A program made the position numbers and the translations under genes. Positions 1-13,053 of a DNA stretch of 64,000 bases are shown in pieces. Below the pieces are notes generated by a model. The model searched no databases and had not been told where the DNA came from. It saw only the letters and a program-made list of their open reading frames with translations. The DNA is taken from the NCBI GenBank assembly GCA_015178975.1, contig WHVD01000037.1:124001-188000 (forward strand), in the 5' to 3' direction. This DNA comes from Hysterangium stoloniferum (Eukaryota > Basidiomycota > Agaricomycetes > Hysterangiales > Hysterangiaceae). Each line of letters starts with the position of its first letter. Within the stretch, counting starts at the first letter, position 1.

Positions 1-349
1 CAAAAAACACTTTCAATGAGTCTTGTGTGTATAAATATTTGGAGTATTTCCATATTTGGAGCTGATGTAATGAAATTGTATTTCCACAATCCATATATAA
101 TAAAACATACTCACAAATACTTTTGATACTTTTGCATTTTTATCCTCTGAATTATCAAGAATATACATCTGAAGTACCAAACATTGGAAAGGTTTTTTGA
201 GTCACTGTATACATATGTTACTTGATGATTGGATCTACTTTGTAGTAACATCAATGTGAGAGGCAACACCTTACTATAAAAAAAGCAAAAGTGACTCTGC
301 AAAAGACAGACCATTGCTAACAATATAGTATATAGAAATAAGAGATCCT
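1..349. other. AT-rich 3' flank, no gene seen
   Basis: This is AT-rich sequence downstream of the NLR gene that ends at 350. No coding signal or clear repeat is seen. Confidence 0.5.
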
Positions 350-3300
350 CTAACCTTGGCATCCTTGCCAATGTTTTCCATGGGCCATGCAACTCAAGTC
401 AAGCTCAATAGCTTTTCGGGAGATAATAAGTCTAGTAAATGGGGTATAAAATGGCTCTCGAGAACCAGGTGGTACCCAAAATAAAAGCCGGTTGTTGGGT
501 CCCTTCATCCATCCTTCACTATCCAGTGTGAATGAAGTCCGCCAGTAATCTGTTAAGGAGATACCTTTCAGAAGCTGCGCCATGTCACAAAGTGCATGAC
601 CACTGCACGATGAAAAGCTAACTGAGAGTTGCACGATGACGCCGGAAAGCTGGATGGTCTTGTCACCAGAACCGGACACGATCCGAGTCCCGTCAGGCAA
701 AAACGAGACCGAAGAAACCCAATCCGTGTGTCCCTCTAACGGCTCCTGCAACGGCTTTCCCGTCGCCGCATCCCAGAGCCGGATGGTGTTGTCACCAGAA
801 CCGGACACGATCCGAGTCCCGTCAGGCGAAAACGAGACCGAATAAACCGAAAACGTGTGTCCCTCCAACGGCTCCTGCAACGGCTTTCCCGTCGCCGCAT
901 CCCAGAGCCGGATGGTCTTGTCATAAGAACTGGACACGATCCGAGTCCCGTCAGGCGAAAACGAGACCGAATCAACCGAAGACGTGTGTCCCTCCAACGG
1001 CTCCTGCAACGGCTTTCCCGTCGCCGCATCCCAGAGCCGGATGGTGTTGTCATCAGAACCGGACACGATCCGAGTCCCGTCAGGCGAAAACGAGACCGAA
1101 GAAACCCAATCCGTGTGTCCCTCCAACGGCTGCTGCAACGGCTTTCCCGTCGCCGCATCCCAGAGCCGGATGGTGTTGTCACGAGAACCGGACACGATCC
1201 GAGTCCCGTCAGGCGAAAACGAGACCGAAGAAACCGAAGACGTGTGTCCCTCCAACGGCTCCTGCAACGGCTTTCCCGTCGCCGCATCCCAGAGCCGGAT
1301 GGTGTTGTCACGAGAACCGGACACGATCCGAGTGCCGTCAGGCGAAAACGAGACCGAAGAAACCGAAGACGTGTGTCCCTCCAACGGCTCCTGCAACGGC
1401 TTTCCCGTCGCCGCATCCCAGAGCCGGATGGTGTTGTCACCAGAACCGGACACGATCCGAGTGCCGTCAGGCGAAAACGAGACCGAATCAACCGAAGACG
1501 TGTGTCCCTCCAACGGCTCCTGCAACGGCTTTCCCGTCGCCGCATCCCAGAGCCGGATGGTCTTGTCATAAGAACCGGACACGATCCGAGTCCCGTCAGG
1601 CGAAAACGAGACCGAATGAACCCAAGACGTGTGTCCCTCCAACGGCTCCTGCAACGGCTTTCCCGTCGCCGCATCCCAGAGCCGAATGGTCTTATCACCA
1701 GAACGGGACACGATCCGAGTCCCGTCAGGCGAAAACGAGACCGAAGAAACCGAAGACGTGTGTCCCTCCAACGGCTCCTGCAACGGCTTTCCCGTCGCCG
1801 CATCCCAGAGCCGGATGGTCTTGTCATAAGAACTGGACACGATCCGAGTCCCGTCAGGCGAAAACGAGACCGAAGAAACCGAAGACGTGTGTCCCTCCAA
1901 CGGCTCCTGCAACGGCTTTCCCGTCGCCGCATCCCAGAGCCGAATGGTCTTATCACCAGAACCGGACACGATCCGAGTCCCGTCAGGCGAAAACGAGACC
2001 GAAGAAACCGAAGACGTGTGTCCCTCCAACGGCTCCTGCAACGGCTTTCCCGTCGCCGCATCCCAGAGCCGGATGGTCTTGTCATAAGAACTGGACACGA
2101 TCCGAGTCCCGTCAGGCGAAAACGAGACCGAATCAACCGAAGACGTGTGTCCCTCCAACGGCTCCTGCAACGGCTTTCCCGTCGCCGCATCCCAGAGCCG
2201 GATGGTGTTGTCACCAGAACCGGACACGATCCGAGTGCCGTCAGGCGAAAACGAGACCGAATCAACCGAAGACGTGTGTCCCTCCAACGGCTCCTGCAAC
2301 GGCTTTCCCGTCGCCGCATCCCAGAGCCGGATGGTCTTGTCACCAGAACCGGACACGATCCGAGTCCCGTCAGGCGAAAATGAGACCGAATCAACCCAAG
2401 ACGTGTGTCCCTTCAACGGCTCCTGCAACGGTTTTCCCGTCGCCGCATCCCAGAGCCGGATGGTCTTGTCATAAGAACCGGACACGATCCGAGTCCCGTC
2501 AGGCGAAAACGAGACCGAAGAAACCCAATCCGTGTGTCCCTCCAACGGCTCCTGCAACGGCTTTCCCGTCGCCGCATCCCAGAGCCGAATGGTCCTATCA
2601 CCAGAACCGGACACGATCCGAGTCCCGTCAGGCGAAAACGAGACCGAATCAACCCAATCCGTGTGTCCCCGAACTACACTTTGAACAACCGGCCAGTTGA
2701 AATTATGCCCAGAAGCCAATCGAAGAGTATTAGGATATTTTTCATTGAATTTCCGTGATATTATGCAGTTACTTGGCGACAATGGAAGTGCTGACAGGTA
2801 TAGGTGCGGAGTGCTGTATGCAATCGCAACGCCAAAGATCTGAATGAACCTGACAACATCTGATACAGTGGCAGAAACCTCTTCACATCCCGCATGCTCC
2901 TACCATGGTCCATTAGCATCTTCCATTGTTTCCATTATTAAATGATAATCACTAACCTTTAGCCACTCAGCTATTCGCACAAGTTCTGATGTGGTGTTAC
3001 TCGTCAGAGCATCGGCAAGGCTGAGTGCTTCGAGCCAAAATAATATACGTTCATCATTGACGAATGATGCCACTTCCTCAACCAGGCGTTTTTCGAGGGC
3101 AATTATTTCCTCCTCATTTACCGTTCCATCGCGCTGTGCTTCCAGAATGTGTTTCGGCCAGAACCGACATGAATACGATAGATGAGGAGAGATACATCTC
3201 TTGACGGTTTCCTGCAGGCCCGGAATCTGTGCGTTGGGGTAATACGACGACTCTATCTCGCAAATGTTAAAACGAAGACCACGTTCTGAGTCAGCCATGA

Positions 3301-5762
3301 CTTGCAACGACGCGAATGCAAGGTCATGTTGCACTTTCGAGACTTCAACAAAAAATTCTTTACTGAGATTCTTATCTGCCAAGAAATCACGAAATGATGC
3401 ATGAAGAGGCCGGATGGGGGAAGACGAGTCAGTTACCCCACTCAAAAGTGAACCCATGTGGTTCACCACCAAGCCCACGTCATATCGGTCATTGCTGTCT
3501 GGGAATTGGGACCGCATGGCCTTCAAAGAAGCCAGGGGAAGAGGTTCGGCTGCGCCAAGCACTTGACTCATCACTGAACGGAACCTTGATAGGAATTTTG
3601 TACGTGGTGTGTCTTCACCTTTAACGCCCTTTACATCATCATCTGGCAAAATCTGTGACAGAATGAAGTGGTATAAGTTGTTAAGCTTTCGAGGACTGCG
3701 CAACATGATATCACGGTATTGTTCCATAGGAGTCGAACCAGGCGTGTCTTTGATATATTCGCAAGCAATCCGTGCCCACTCAAAAAGCCCTTCAGCCTTC
3801 TTCGCCAGAAATGTGAACTCGTCCTTTCCAAGACTGGTAATCTCTTTCAACTTATGCTCGACATAAGTCCGGACGTCATGCTCTCCAGATTCCTGTGGAA
3901 TATCATCCATGGAAACTAGTTTGATGTGGTTGACTCCTTTGAACTTGTCTGATATGTCATCAAGGGGACGGGATGTGACGACGATCCGAAAATTGTCAGG
4001 AAGTTTAGTAACACTTGGAATGGCAGGATCATCGAGTTTGCTGGACAAAACACGAAGGAGGTGCTCTCGCGTCGCAGCGTCTCCGCTTTCATCCAATGCA
4101 TCCATGACAATGACTACAGGGCCCGCATACGGCCCGTGCATTTTCTTGAAAGGTTCTATTACAAGCTTGTGCCACTGCTGTACGGTGTCAACCGTACCCT
4201 TCAGTTGCGTGTTATCCTTAACAGCGTTCGCCAGTGCTAGCATCATCGCAGGATCGACATCCGCGAGGTCCCGAGCGATAGTCGAGAAGACTTTTTCGTG
4301 GCGCTGATCGCTTGCTCTGTTACGGTCGAAGCAGAAGCATGAACCGAGGGCCCCAACATCCTTGCACCACCGAGCTATCGTGTGAGCGATTGCTGATTTA
4401 CCTTTGCCTGCAGGACCAGATAGCCACAGGATACGGGGAACGTCACTTCCTGTCATGGAGATCCAATCAACGATATCCTTAAGGATCTCTTCACGTGTGT
4501 TCGGCAGGCATTGTTTCGTGGTGTTTAACCCAGCACCACTTGCATAGACTATCCCGTTAATGTCGAGTGTTTCAGCTGGAGAGACAAATTAGTCAATATC
4601 CAGTCAAAGGCACGAAAGTTCCCTGCCTATGTGATGAACGAAGAGCTCTACATCTCGAATGGCATTATCTCGGAACTGCTGCATGAGATCATCCAAGACC
4701 CTATTGTATTTTTGGATCACGTTGTCCGTCTCTGAGATAATGTTTTTACCGAGCCTATTCCCTGCCTTACGATATGAATGAACGTCCGTGAAGCGCGGTA
4801 GGACATTGATGGTTGATTACTCACAGAACGTTTTGGTCTCCGAATAACGACCGATGAAATCCGCACATTCGAGAGTTTGCTGAACCAGCTTCCCAAAGAC
4901 AGCATCCATCGACGGGTTCTTGCGCAGCTTCTCTTGTTCTCCAGCCAGGAAATGGTAGACGCTGCCCAGCTTTTTGAGTAGCTCAAGTATAGATGTGTCA
5001 CGTTCCGCTTGGGCAAGTACCATCTGCGAGAAGTTTTAGGTAGAAATAAAATTCTGTATGGAAAAATGTACCCTAGAAGCAGCGGAAAGACTTCCCAAGG
5101 CCAGCTTGATATATGGATGGACCTAATCAAAAGAAAATGAGCCTTTCCATTCCAAGAAGCGACAAGACATACATCGCCGATCTCCTTTATCACACTGTCG
5201 AACACCTTGAGCGGCTGGAGGTACATCGTTTCAATGTTTTCCAAAGTATCAAGGTCGCCCTCCGCGGTACCAAGATAACTTGTCACAGACTGGGGATGAC
5301 CCTGAAGCGTTTTCATCTGACTTGTGCTGTGCTTGGCACCGTCAAGTGCCCGTTTTGCCTGCTCTGAACAGATTGACGTCTTGAGTGTAGGTCCACTGGA
5401 AGTCTCTTCCACCACTAGCAAATCCTGGATATTTGGTCAGATGATCACGCAGCGGGATATGGTAAATCACCTACTTCAGGACTAGTAGAGGGATGGGGGC
5501 AACCAGGTCTAGAACGACCAAAATACTTTGGAGATATCGGTGTCACAACAGTATACAGCATCCATCTGGACATACCAAACTATCCTTAACCGTGCGCAGG
5601 GATTGTTTGATGTGGCCTCTTAGCTGAGGTTGGTCGAGAAATGCATCAGGAGATAAGCCTTCAAAATCAGATCTCAGAACTACCTACTCTTTGAAGAGAC
5701 TTTTCCTGCAACACTGGAACACGAGATTCACGCTGAGCGAGATTATCATTGCCCTCACTCAT
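350..5762 (-). CDS. NACHT-WD40 NOD-like receptor (NLR/NWD), apparently intact, 8 exons
   Basis: This is a STAND-type immune or heterokaryon-incompatibility receptor. Known family members oligomerise through the NACHT NTPase after ligand binding by the WD40 domain. My exon model on the minus strand is 5762-5688, 5623-5576, 5424-5173, 5122-5072, 5023-4825, 4761-4627, 4575-2904 and 2849-350. It stays in frame and gives about 1,643 codons. The N-terminal ~290 residues are helical and contain VHPYIKLALG and FIGRYSETK, typical of agaricomycete NLR N-termini (possibly Goodbye-like; uncertain). The Walker A motif GPAGKGKS lies near residue 308, followed by Walker B VVIVMDALDE and sensor VTSRPLDD. Sixteen WD40 blades follow, then a C-terminal tail with GPNNRLLFWVPP and ELDLSCMAHG. 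The start was chosen as the first ATG that leads into the spliced frame. Intron 6 needs a GC donor. Family certainty is high; exon edges are less certain. Confidence 0.88.
640..2680 (-). repeat. Sixteen tandem 129-bp WD40 repeats
   Basis: Each repeat encodes 43 residues on the pattern GHTxxVxSVSFSPDG, then TRIVSxSxDxT and IRLWDAATGKPLQEPLE. The units are almost identical in DNA. Variation is concentrated at about six codons: the two after GHT, the one after V, and three in the SxSxDx stretch. Because the period is a multiple of three, long open frames run through the array on both strands. They are shadows and not genes. Confidence 0.95.
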
Positions 5763-5833
5763 CACGAATGGCTACAATAAACAGCAAGTTGGAGGGCGGG
5801 AAGCAGGAAGCGGTAGATCCTCTGGTTGAGGAG

Positions 5834-6340
5834 TTAGAAGAGAAAGGAAGTCGAGCCGGCGCTAATGGTGAACGCTGAAACCTTGCTACTGTGTTCCGTG
5901 GGAATATAGTGTCTCCACTTAAATACAATTATGTGGCCGGGGGTGGCAAAGGAGGCTTGGGCGTTGGTCACTGCGAGGGAGAACATGTCGTTTGCTCGGA
6001 GCGTGAGGGAAAACGTGTCGTCGAATTCGAGTTCAAGCTGGATCGCGGGTTTTGGGGTGATCGTGGGTGAGGGTGCTAGTGTGGTTGGGTTTGTGGATGT
6101 CGTGGTGGTGGTGGTGGTGGTGGTAATGGTGTGTTTGGATGGAAGAAAAAATGGGGGAGGACTTCGAGGGCGAGTTGGCAGGCTTCTGTGAAGATGGCGC
6201 GGCTGCTGCTCTACTAGCAGACGTACGTCAGGGTCGTATTGATCCCAGTAGTCATAAGCGCGGATGGCTTCGTCAAAAAACACCTCGACTTGCCATACGC
6301 ATTTCCACTCGTCAAGGTCTGGTCGTTACTACGGCGGCTC
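5834..6340 (-). CDS. Uncertain hypothetical coding segment
   Basis: An open frame reads from about 6340 to a stop at 5834. It has an ordered start (CVWQVEVFFDEAIRAYDYW), a Thr run encoded by a GGT-type microsatellite near 6103-6130, and a tail containing IQLELEFDD. I do not recognise it. It ends only about 70 bases before the NLR start, so it could be an upstream gene, an alternative 5' exon region, or chance. No convincing start or splice sites to an upstream open frame at 6358-6717 were found. Confidence 0.22.
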
Positions 6341-8011
6341 ATGAACACCTTTCCACCTCATCTCACATCTACATCCGCATTCCTATTCCGTAGCGAAGCT
6401 TCTTTCACAACATAACAGAGCGCACAAGCCACTGGCTGACTCACAATCAATAACTCCCCTTTAACAACGCATCGCGTCGTCCCCCACCCTACTGGAACCT
6501 CCTCGACGCCCCTCCTGCCCTCACTCCTCATAATCTTCGGGACGCGATCCTGCGGCTTCTTCTCGAAGAGGCTGACGGTGTGGTTGTGTTGTTGGGAAGG
6601 ACTCATTAGCGCACGTTTGTCGCAGGATAAACATGATAATAAAGTGCAGTATTGAGTATAAGTGTGTGTGAAGTGTGAAGAGGCATAGAGGTCTTTTGCT
6701 ATTGCTCGGGGATTCAAGGCATTTCGTTCCTACGATTGTTTTATGGCAGTTTGGGAGGTGTTAGCACGGAGTTGGGAGAATAACTGTCCTGGTTTTTGAG
6801 TGTTAATAAAGAACATGCCAAAACAATAATACAGCAATATATAACCAAACCCACTTGAAGAACCCCATCAATTCGTTCGCTTTTAACCAGAATCTTGTCG
6901 CCTATAAAGCATGATCATGCTGAGAACTAAGGAGACATTTCGACGTAAAACTTGACTCACTTGCAGGACATTCTCGTGCAATGAGAGAAACAGTAGAGGC
7001 TCGGGACAGGACAGAACCTGGTCGAGCAAGCCAAGTAATGCATCTTGGTGTAGTGTGCAAGCTCTAATATTTGATTAAGAGTAAGGGGCACAGAGGGATG
7101 TTCGGTATAACAATGGTGACGATATGGTGGTACAAAGGGTGAGTAGTTTAAGCTTGAAGTTTTGAAATGGAGTCAACTTTAGGCTAGTTGGGGAGGGAAA
7201 CTATGGATTATGCATGGTTATATGGTCATTACTCAATCTGCACAGTTCAAGGATATGGATTCATCACTCATTCCACAATTCAAAGAGGGGGAATGAGAGT
7301 GAATTGCTCGATAGCTATTAGCTGAGGAAGGTGTGTGGCTTAGCTTATAGTCTAGGATGTAGCCTGAAGCTTTGGGGACAAGGTGTGATGAGTGGATGAG
7401 TTTGAGTTCAGGACGGTGCTGGATTAATATGGAAGCTACTGTACTAGTAATGGGTAGCGATGTCTACTCTTTCACTTGCAGAATCACTAAGTCGGAAGGT
7501 AAGGAGTCACGGTTTGTAGGGGATGCATTCTAAAGGTACAGTTTGATGATGAGGGAAGAGGGCTGAAAACTAAGAGTGGATAATCTAAGTTAATTTTCAA
7601 ACTAAAGAAACTGTAGCATGAATGAAAGGAACTTTATACTCCATTCACAGGAATGATGGAGAGGCCGATTAGCGAAGCAAACTGTCAAGCTGATCAAAAG
7701 GAAGTGATCACAAGGTGGAGGACAATGGCGATCAAGAGCATTTCGAATCATGACCCAGAGGTTTTTAAACTGCAAAGATCTTTTCAAACAGCAATCAAAC
7801 ACTTTCGAACCATCACGAAGATCCTTTTCAATCGTAATTGGCGTTTAGGCAATTCATTCACTTGATCTAGACAGAAAAGATACATGTCGTTGCATCCCCT
7901 TTACAAGCGTCTCCGCGTATCGTATAATTAAGAACAGTCCATCTTTGCAGTATATCTGTGCCATTTGGGTTTAGTGTGTAAAAAAGGGAAGAGGGAGGCT
8001 GTACCTTTCCA
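6341..8011. other. Intergenic, no supported gene
   Basis: About 1.7 kb of mixed-composition DNA. Open frames at 6358-6717 (-) and 7653-7865 (+) have no recognisable content. No repeat or RNA gene was seen. Confidence 0.5.
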
Positions 8012-11000
8012 TCATGACATGGTGCCCCGCCGCTGCTTCGTACTGGGACCGGGAATAGACGAAGACGCCGCCGAAGCATTCGATACGACGCGTGATCTCC
8101 CAGGCGTAGGTAAGCCGGACTGCACGTGTCCCTGTCCTTGCACACGCAAAGACGACGAAGAATGCGTACTCCGCAACGACGCCGTAGATAATGTACTCCT
8201 CACCGACGAAATCGACGTACTCCTCAACGACGAGACGGACCCGGTACTCTTCAGTGTCTCACCGCTCGCGTTCCCACTCCCACCCCCACCAACAACACTT
8301 GCCCTAAGATGAGGCAATGGCGGAAGCGCCTTCGAAGATGGCCTCAATGCAGGCGCCGGAAGCACCCTTCCAGGCCCAGAAGGCGAAGGCAAAATGCTAA
8401 TCGACGTAGAGCCGTTAGAGATGGTACATATCGTTGGCGTGTTAGGCGCAGAGGCCGAGCCAGACCTAGCACGTATTGAGGTGTTTAGCTGTCCGTTTGG
8501 TGCAATCGTGCTTCCACCACCTGGGCCGCCCGTCCCCACCGCACCTGCACCCGCACCAGAACCACCACCCATCCGATTCCCAGGATTCGCAAGCAACAAC
8601 GCCTTCAACCCCCCAGGACTTTGCGATCGCGCAGAAAGCGTGCGCATCGTGACCCCTTTCGCGCGGGACGTCTCATTTTGGTCTGTGGATAATAAATGAA
8701 TGAGATCAGAGTTGTCATCGGGATTGGGAGTTAAGACTGAGACTGATGTAATCTAAAGAATTATTTAACACACCTGTACCCAGCTCAGTAGAACTCGCAC
8801 TCGGGAGACTCGTCTGCCTCATAGGCGGACTACCAAGCGCCCCAGCAGACCCAGACCCAGACACGGGAAACTGTTGCATACGAGAGGCAGTAGGTATCGG
8901 TATTGATCTACCCCCCAAGCCCCTAGACGGCGTCGTGGTAATACTTGTAGGTGTGGACATCGGTGCCCGTATTTGGGTCTGGGTCTGTTGCCCACGTCCT
9001 TCCCTTCTAAACGGATCCCCAGCATCAAACAATGGTGATCGGGGAGGTTTCTGTGCAGACTCCATGCTTTCGTTCATGTTCATTCCACCACCTCCTCTGT
9101 CGCCATGGGTATTGTCATGGTTCTGGGCAATAGTAGGATCCTTCCCGGTGTCATGATCATGGATATGAGCTTGAAGATGTCCATTCGCGTCCATCGTCTG
9201 CACGATGCGCATGGCTCCCCCAGCCCACGCCGCAGGAGGATTAGAAGCAGGACATGAAGGACTCGGAGGGACTCGTGGGAACGTGTAAGGGTATTCGGGG
9301 ACTGTTGGGGACTGAGCGACGTCGACGTTGAGATTCGCCTTCGTTTGCATCCTCATCTTCAACCCAACGCTTAGACCAACAGGCGGTTTTTGCAGACGCG
9401 GTACACCGTGTCCGTGTCCATCCTCATTCACCATTGCTGTAGATGCCTCTGCCTCCACATGCTCGTGACGCTCACTTCCCTCCTCATCACATTCAACGAG
9501 ATACGGCAGCACCAATCCTCCCACACCGGTCCCCGATCCCACAACATGTCCGTATGACTCACTCCTAACATGTCCATATGAATCACTCCTTACATGTCCA
9601 TGCAAAGATTCCATCATATCCTGCTGCGTGAGGCGTATACTAGTAGGAAGGGAGAATGACGGCGTCGGGGACGCGATACGTGTGATGGGGGATGAGGCGC
9701 GGGCGATATGTGGTGTAGGTGTGGGGGATGCAACGCGAGCCATTTGTGCTTGTGCCTGTGCTGCGGGTGCATGTGCTTGTTTTGCGGGTGCAGCTGTGGG
9801 TGCATTCGTGGGTGCAGTTGCGCTGGGGGGTGAAGGTGGGGATGGGGCCGAGGCCGACGTCGGAAAAGATATCCCTGTCGGCATCGACATCTGGCCAACA
9901 CTAAAACCCCCACTCGTAGGAGTCCCAGCTTCCCTATGGACACTGAGCCCCACACCAGCACCAGCACCAGGATCAAGTCTACCGCCCACACCAGAACCAG
10001 AACCAGAATCAGAAGAAGTCTGCTCGTCGCGGCCAGGGCCACCACGACCACGATCACGGGCGTCCACCCAAACATGTGGATGCATCTTCGCATGCGGGTA
10101 CGCCGTCATAAACCCCTCATCCCACAACTCGCCGCTGCTTTTTCGGGAGAGTGAGGAATCGTCAGCGTTGGCGGTGGGATGGTGCTGGGTGGTCTGTGTA
10201 GGGATAGATGCACGTGTAGAAGTCGCCTCATCGGTGGTGGCAGTAAAGTTTAAATGGGGAAGCGAGGGCTGAAGTAAGATCTGTAATGATATTGAATATT
10301 GAGATGTTGCTGTTGCCACTGAAGCTGAGGCTGACGTCGAAGTCAGAGTTGAAGTCAGGGTCGAAGTCAGGGTTGAAGTCAGGGTCAAACTTGCAGCCGA
10401 TCCCGAAGCCGAGCTCGACGCCGATATCGACGCAGAAGAGGGGTGCCCCAGCCCCAATCCAAATCCATATCCCTGCCCATCTGACGCCTTCCTCGCACCA
10501 TGTCCGTGTCTACGTGGGCGTGAATGCGCCCTTCTCGGCGAATGGTGATAAATATGCGGATGGGAGTTCGACGCGGACGAAAACGACGATGACGACGACG
10601 GCTGTCTCGGCCTCGGCCGCGACGATGACATGGTATCTGCAATTGCATTCCCTGCTATTCTCATCCCCGTGCCCGTGCCCAAACAGCCCTTCCGGGAGAT
10701 CGTATTAATAGACGATTTCCTCGACATGGATATGGACGTCGACACGTACGAATAGCCCGACGTCGACACTGCCATGCTGCTTTTTCTTGACAGGCTGAGT
10801 GCGAGACGGGAGAGGCGGTCTGTTAGTTCCGACGGGGCGTCTTCATCTTCGCTGTGGGTGAGCGGGGGTGGTTGTTAGTCGGAAGATGGAAGAAAAAGGT
10901 GAAAACGAAAACTGACCTATCGCTCCACCCCAACCAACCCCGTAGTCAAGCCAATCCCTCCTCTCAACAGCCTGCCATCCTTGTGCCTCTGCCTCCTCTT

Positions 11001-11127
11001 CTCCGTATCACGGGCATCGCGAGGATGGTTTGATAACGTCGCTAATTTCGCAAATTCGCAATTCGAATCGGTTGGCTAGCATAGATGAAAGCATGATTGA
11101 CTTACAGAACATACTCCCCACGGTCAT
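8012..11127 (-). CDS. Large Ser/Gly-rich disordered protein, possibly frameshifted near the N-terminus
   Basis: Apparent exons on the minus strand are 11127-11106, 11041-10917, 10851-8774 and 8682-8012, with clean GT-AG borders. The last intron is 91 bases. The N-terminal exons read MTVGSMF then TLSNHPRDARDTEKRRQRH and GRLLRGGIGLTTGL. This is a conserved head that I recall from agaricomycete proteins of unknown function. The rest, about 900 residues, is low-complexity Ser, Gly, Pro and His, with an ordered patch AKGVTMRTLSARSQSP at the start of the last exon. A GGTT-GGTT tandem near 10929-10939 puts the head and the following WSDSEDEDAPS motif in different frames, so this copy may start at the exon-3 Met (10775) or be damaged. 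Copia element A sits about 130 bases upstream. The function is unknown. Regulatory or cytoskeletal roles would be guesses. Confidence 0.6.
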
Positions 11128-11258
11128 GGTTTGGAGGTGCCAGTGACGTTCCGCAGGCGACACTGGTGCGCGGCTGAAGGCTGCCGACTTTGACAGAGCA
11201 GTGAATTCAGAGGCTCCCCAAGCCTGTTCACTGTCATCCGCCTCTCTGCCCTTCCACC

Positions 11259-11523
11259 TGTTGGGATAACACCGTAAAAACCTTATTATCACATGTAAGG
11301 CACATACATGGTCATCGTTCCCCTGTGTGGTATTTAAACTGCATAGTTACAACATTTACACCTCAGTCCGTTATACACTAATATGAGACTGGTGAGTGTT
11401 GCTCTGCATAATATCTCTTTTACCTTTATATTAATTGTATGTATCAGATACATATAGGTATATACAATAAGTCTGTTATACACTAATATGAGACTGAGAT
11501 ACATATAGAGTTACCTTTTAACA
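11259..11523 (+). repeat. 5' LTR of Copia element A
   Basis: It starts TGTTGGGATAACAC and ends CTTTTAACA. It matches 17400-17657 apart from a few substitutions and small length differences. Confidence 0.93.
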
Positions 11524-11535
11524 GGTTATGGGCCC
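11524..11535 (+). other. Primer binding site of element A (half-tRNA-iMet type)
   Basis: GGTTATGGGCCC directly follows the LTR. It is complementary to the anticodon-loop side of eukaryotic initiator tRNA-Met (GGGCCCAUAACC), as in Drosophila copia, where a cleaved half-tRNA primes. It is not complementary to the tRNA 3' end. Confidence 0.8.
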
Positions 11536-13053
11536 CGACTCGTCTATATAGACTACTTATACACTTGTGACAAGTTAGACCGTAACTCTTTTTTATAATG
11601 GCCACCCCTGCAACAGCCTCTGTGGATGAGCTTGCACCCTCAATTACCGCACTTCGCACCAATCTCATTTACTCTGGCCCTAAACTAGATAAACTTCAAT
11701 CTAACTATCAAGCATGGCTTCGTGCCACCACTCTATTCTCAACCTTAACTGGTTTCTACAGCTATGCCAAGGGCACAATCACTCAACCTGGTCTGAGCAC
11801 CCCCGTGCCTGAGCCAACTGGGACAACAATAACTCTCTCACAGCTGCTCTCACTGCCTCCACCATCAAATCGACCGAATGGGAATATATTGACTTGGATC
11901 TTGGTGTGAAATCCTGCTGGGATACCCTTCTAGCCCACCACAAAAGTGAGGGACCCATTCGTCAGGTTCAACTGCTCCAAATGGCCATTCTCAGCCAATT
12001 CTCCCGTGGTACTCCATTGCCTACAACAGCCAAAGCAATCTATGCCTCCGTTGACCGTGCATATGACATGGGTGATATCTCACGGGACCTCTTCAAATGC
12101 ATTGCCTTACTAACGCCTTGGGCACTGATTTTCAACACCTGTGTTCTATCATTACCTGTGACATATCCCAGTCCACTACAACAAAACCCTTCACTTCTGT
12201 ACAATTCTGTTCTTACTTGGACAGTGAGCAGGCATTGATGACCTCCGATACCACTAAACATTCCACCACTACTAACTCCGTCGCTTTGACCGCATCCAAG
12301 TCTGACAGTCCACCTGTCTGCTCTAATTGTAAGAGACGCCACCACACTGTCGACTATTGTGTGGCACCCGGTGGTGGAATGGCTGGCAGAAGCATTGAGG
12401 AAACCAAACTCGCCAGGCTCCATGATTGGGGGTTGCACAGCCAAAACCTTCCCCCTCCACTCCTAACCCCGTCCCCATCTCAAAAATCCCTGTCCATGTG
12501 AAGGGCACTGATGGTCGCACATACATTGCACAAATGAATCCTTCCGACTTATCCATTTTGCATACTACTGCCCCAGATTTTGCTGGGATCGTTGCCCCTC
12601 CATTGCATACTATTCCCTCACCCCCACTTATGCTGGATACTGTTGAGTACGATGGCTGGATTGTCCTTGAGGAGGAGCTGCAAACTACTTTGGATTGGAA
12701 CAAACACAGTCAACCATCTCTCACTGTCCTGAGCACCTCTACTGTCCAACCATTATCACAAACAAACCAAACTCCATTATCTATGGAGACTCACCCTTTT
12801 TGGTTGGATAGCGGTGCAACTATACACATATCACCTGATCAAACTGACTTCATCACCTTAAGAGCCGTCACACCTCGTTCTGTAAGAGGTTTAGGAGGAT
12901 CATCTATATGGGCCATTGGAATAGGTGATATCAAAATACATCTAGGCCGAGGATCCCACATCCCTGAAGCAGTCATACGCTTAATCTCAGTTTGATGCCT
13001 CACTCGCGACTCCAACATTATTGCACATTTCGATCATGACTCTTGTTGGCTTA

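Noticed and set aside
736-2394. Long open frames on both strands through the WD40 array (up to about 550 codons)
   Set aside because: They arise because the repeat period (129) is a multiple of three. Their Arg/Ser-rich content is a frame shadow of the WD40 sequence.
640-2680. Regular repeats as a possible CRISPR array
   Set aside because: Units are contiguous protein-coding WD40 blades without unique spacers, in a eukaryotic gene.
9628-10272. Plus-strand open frames opposite the Ser-rich gene
   Set aside because: GC-rich low-complexity coding DNA keeps all frames open. The Gly/Ala/Val-rich text is a shadow.
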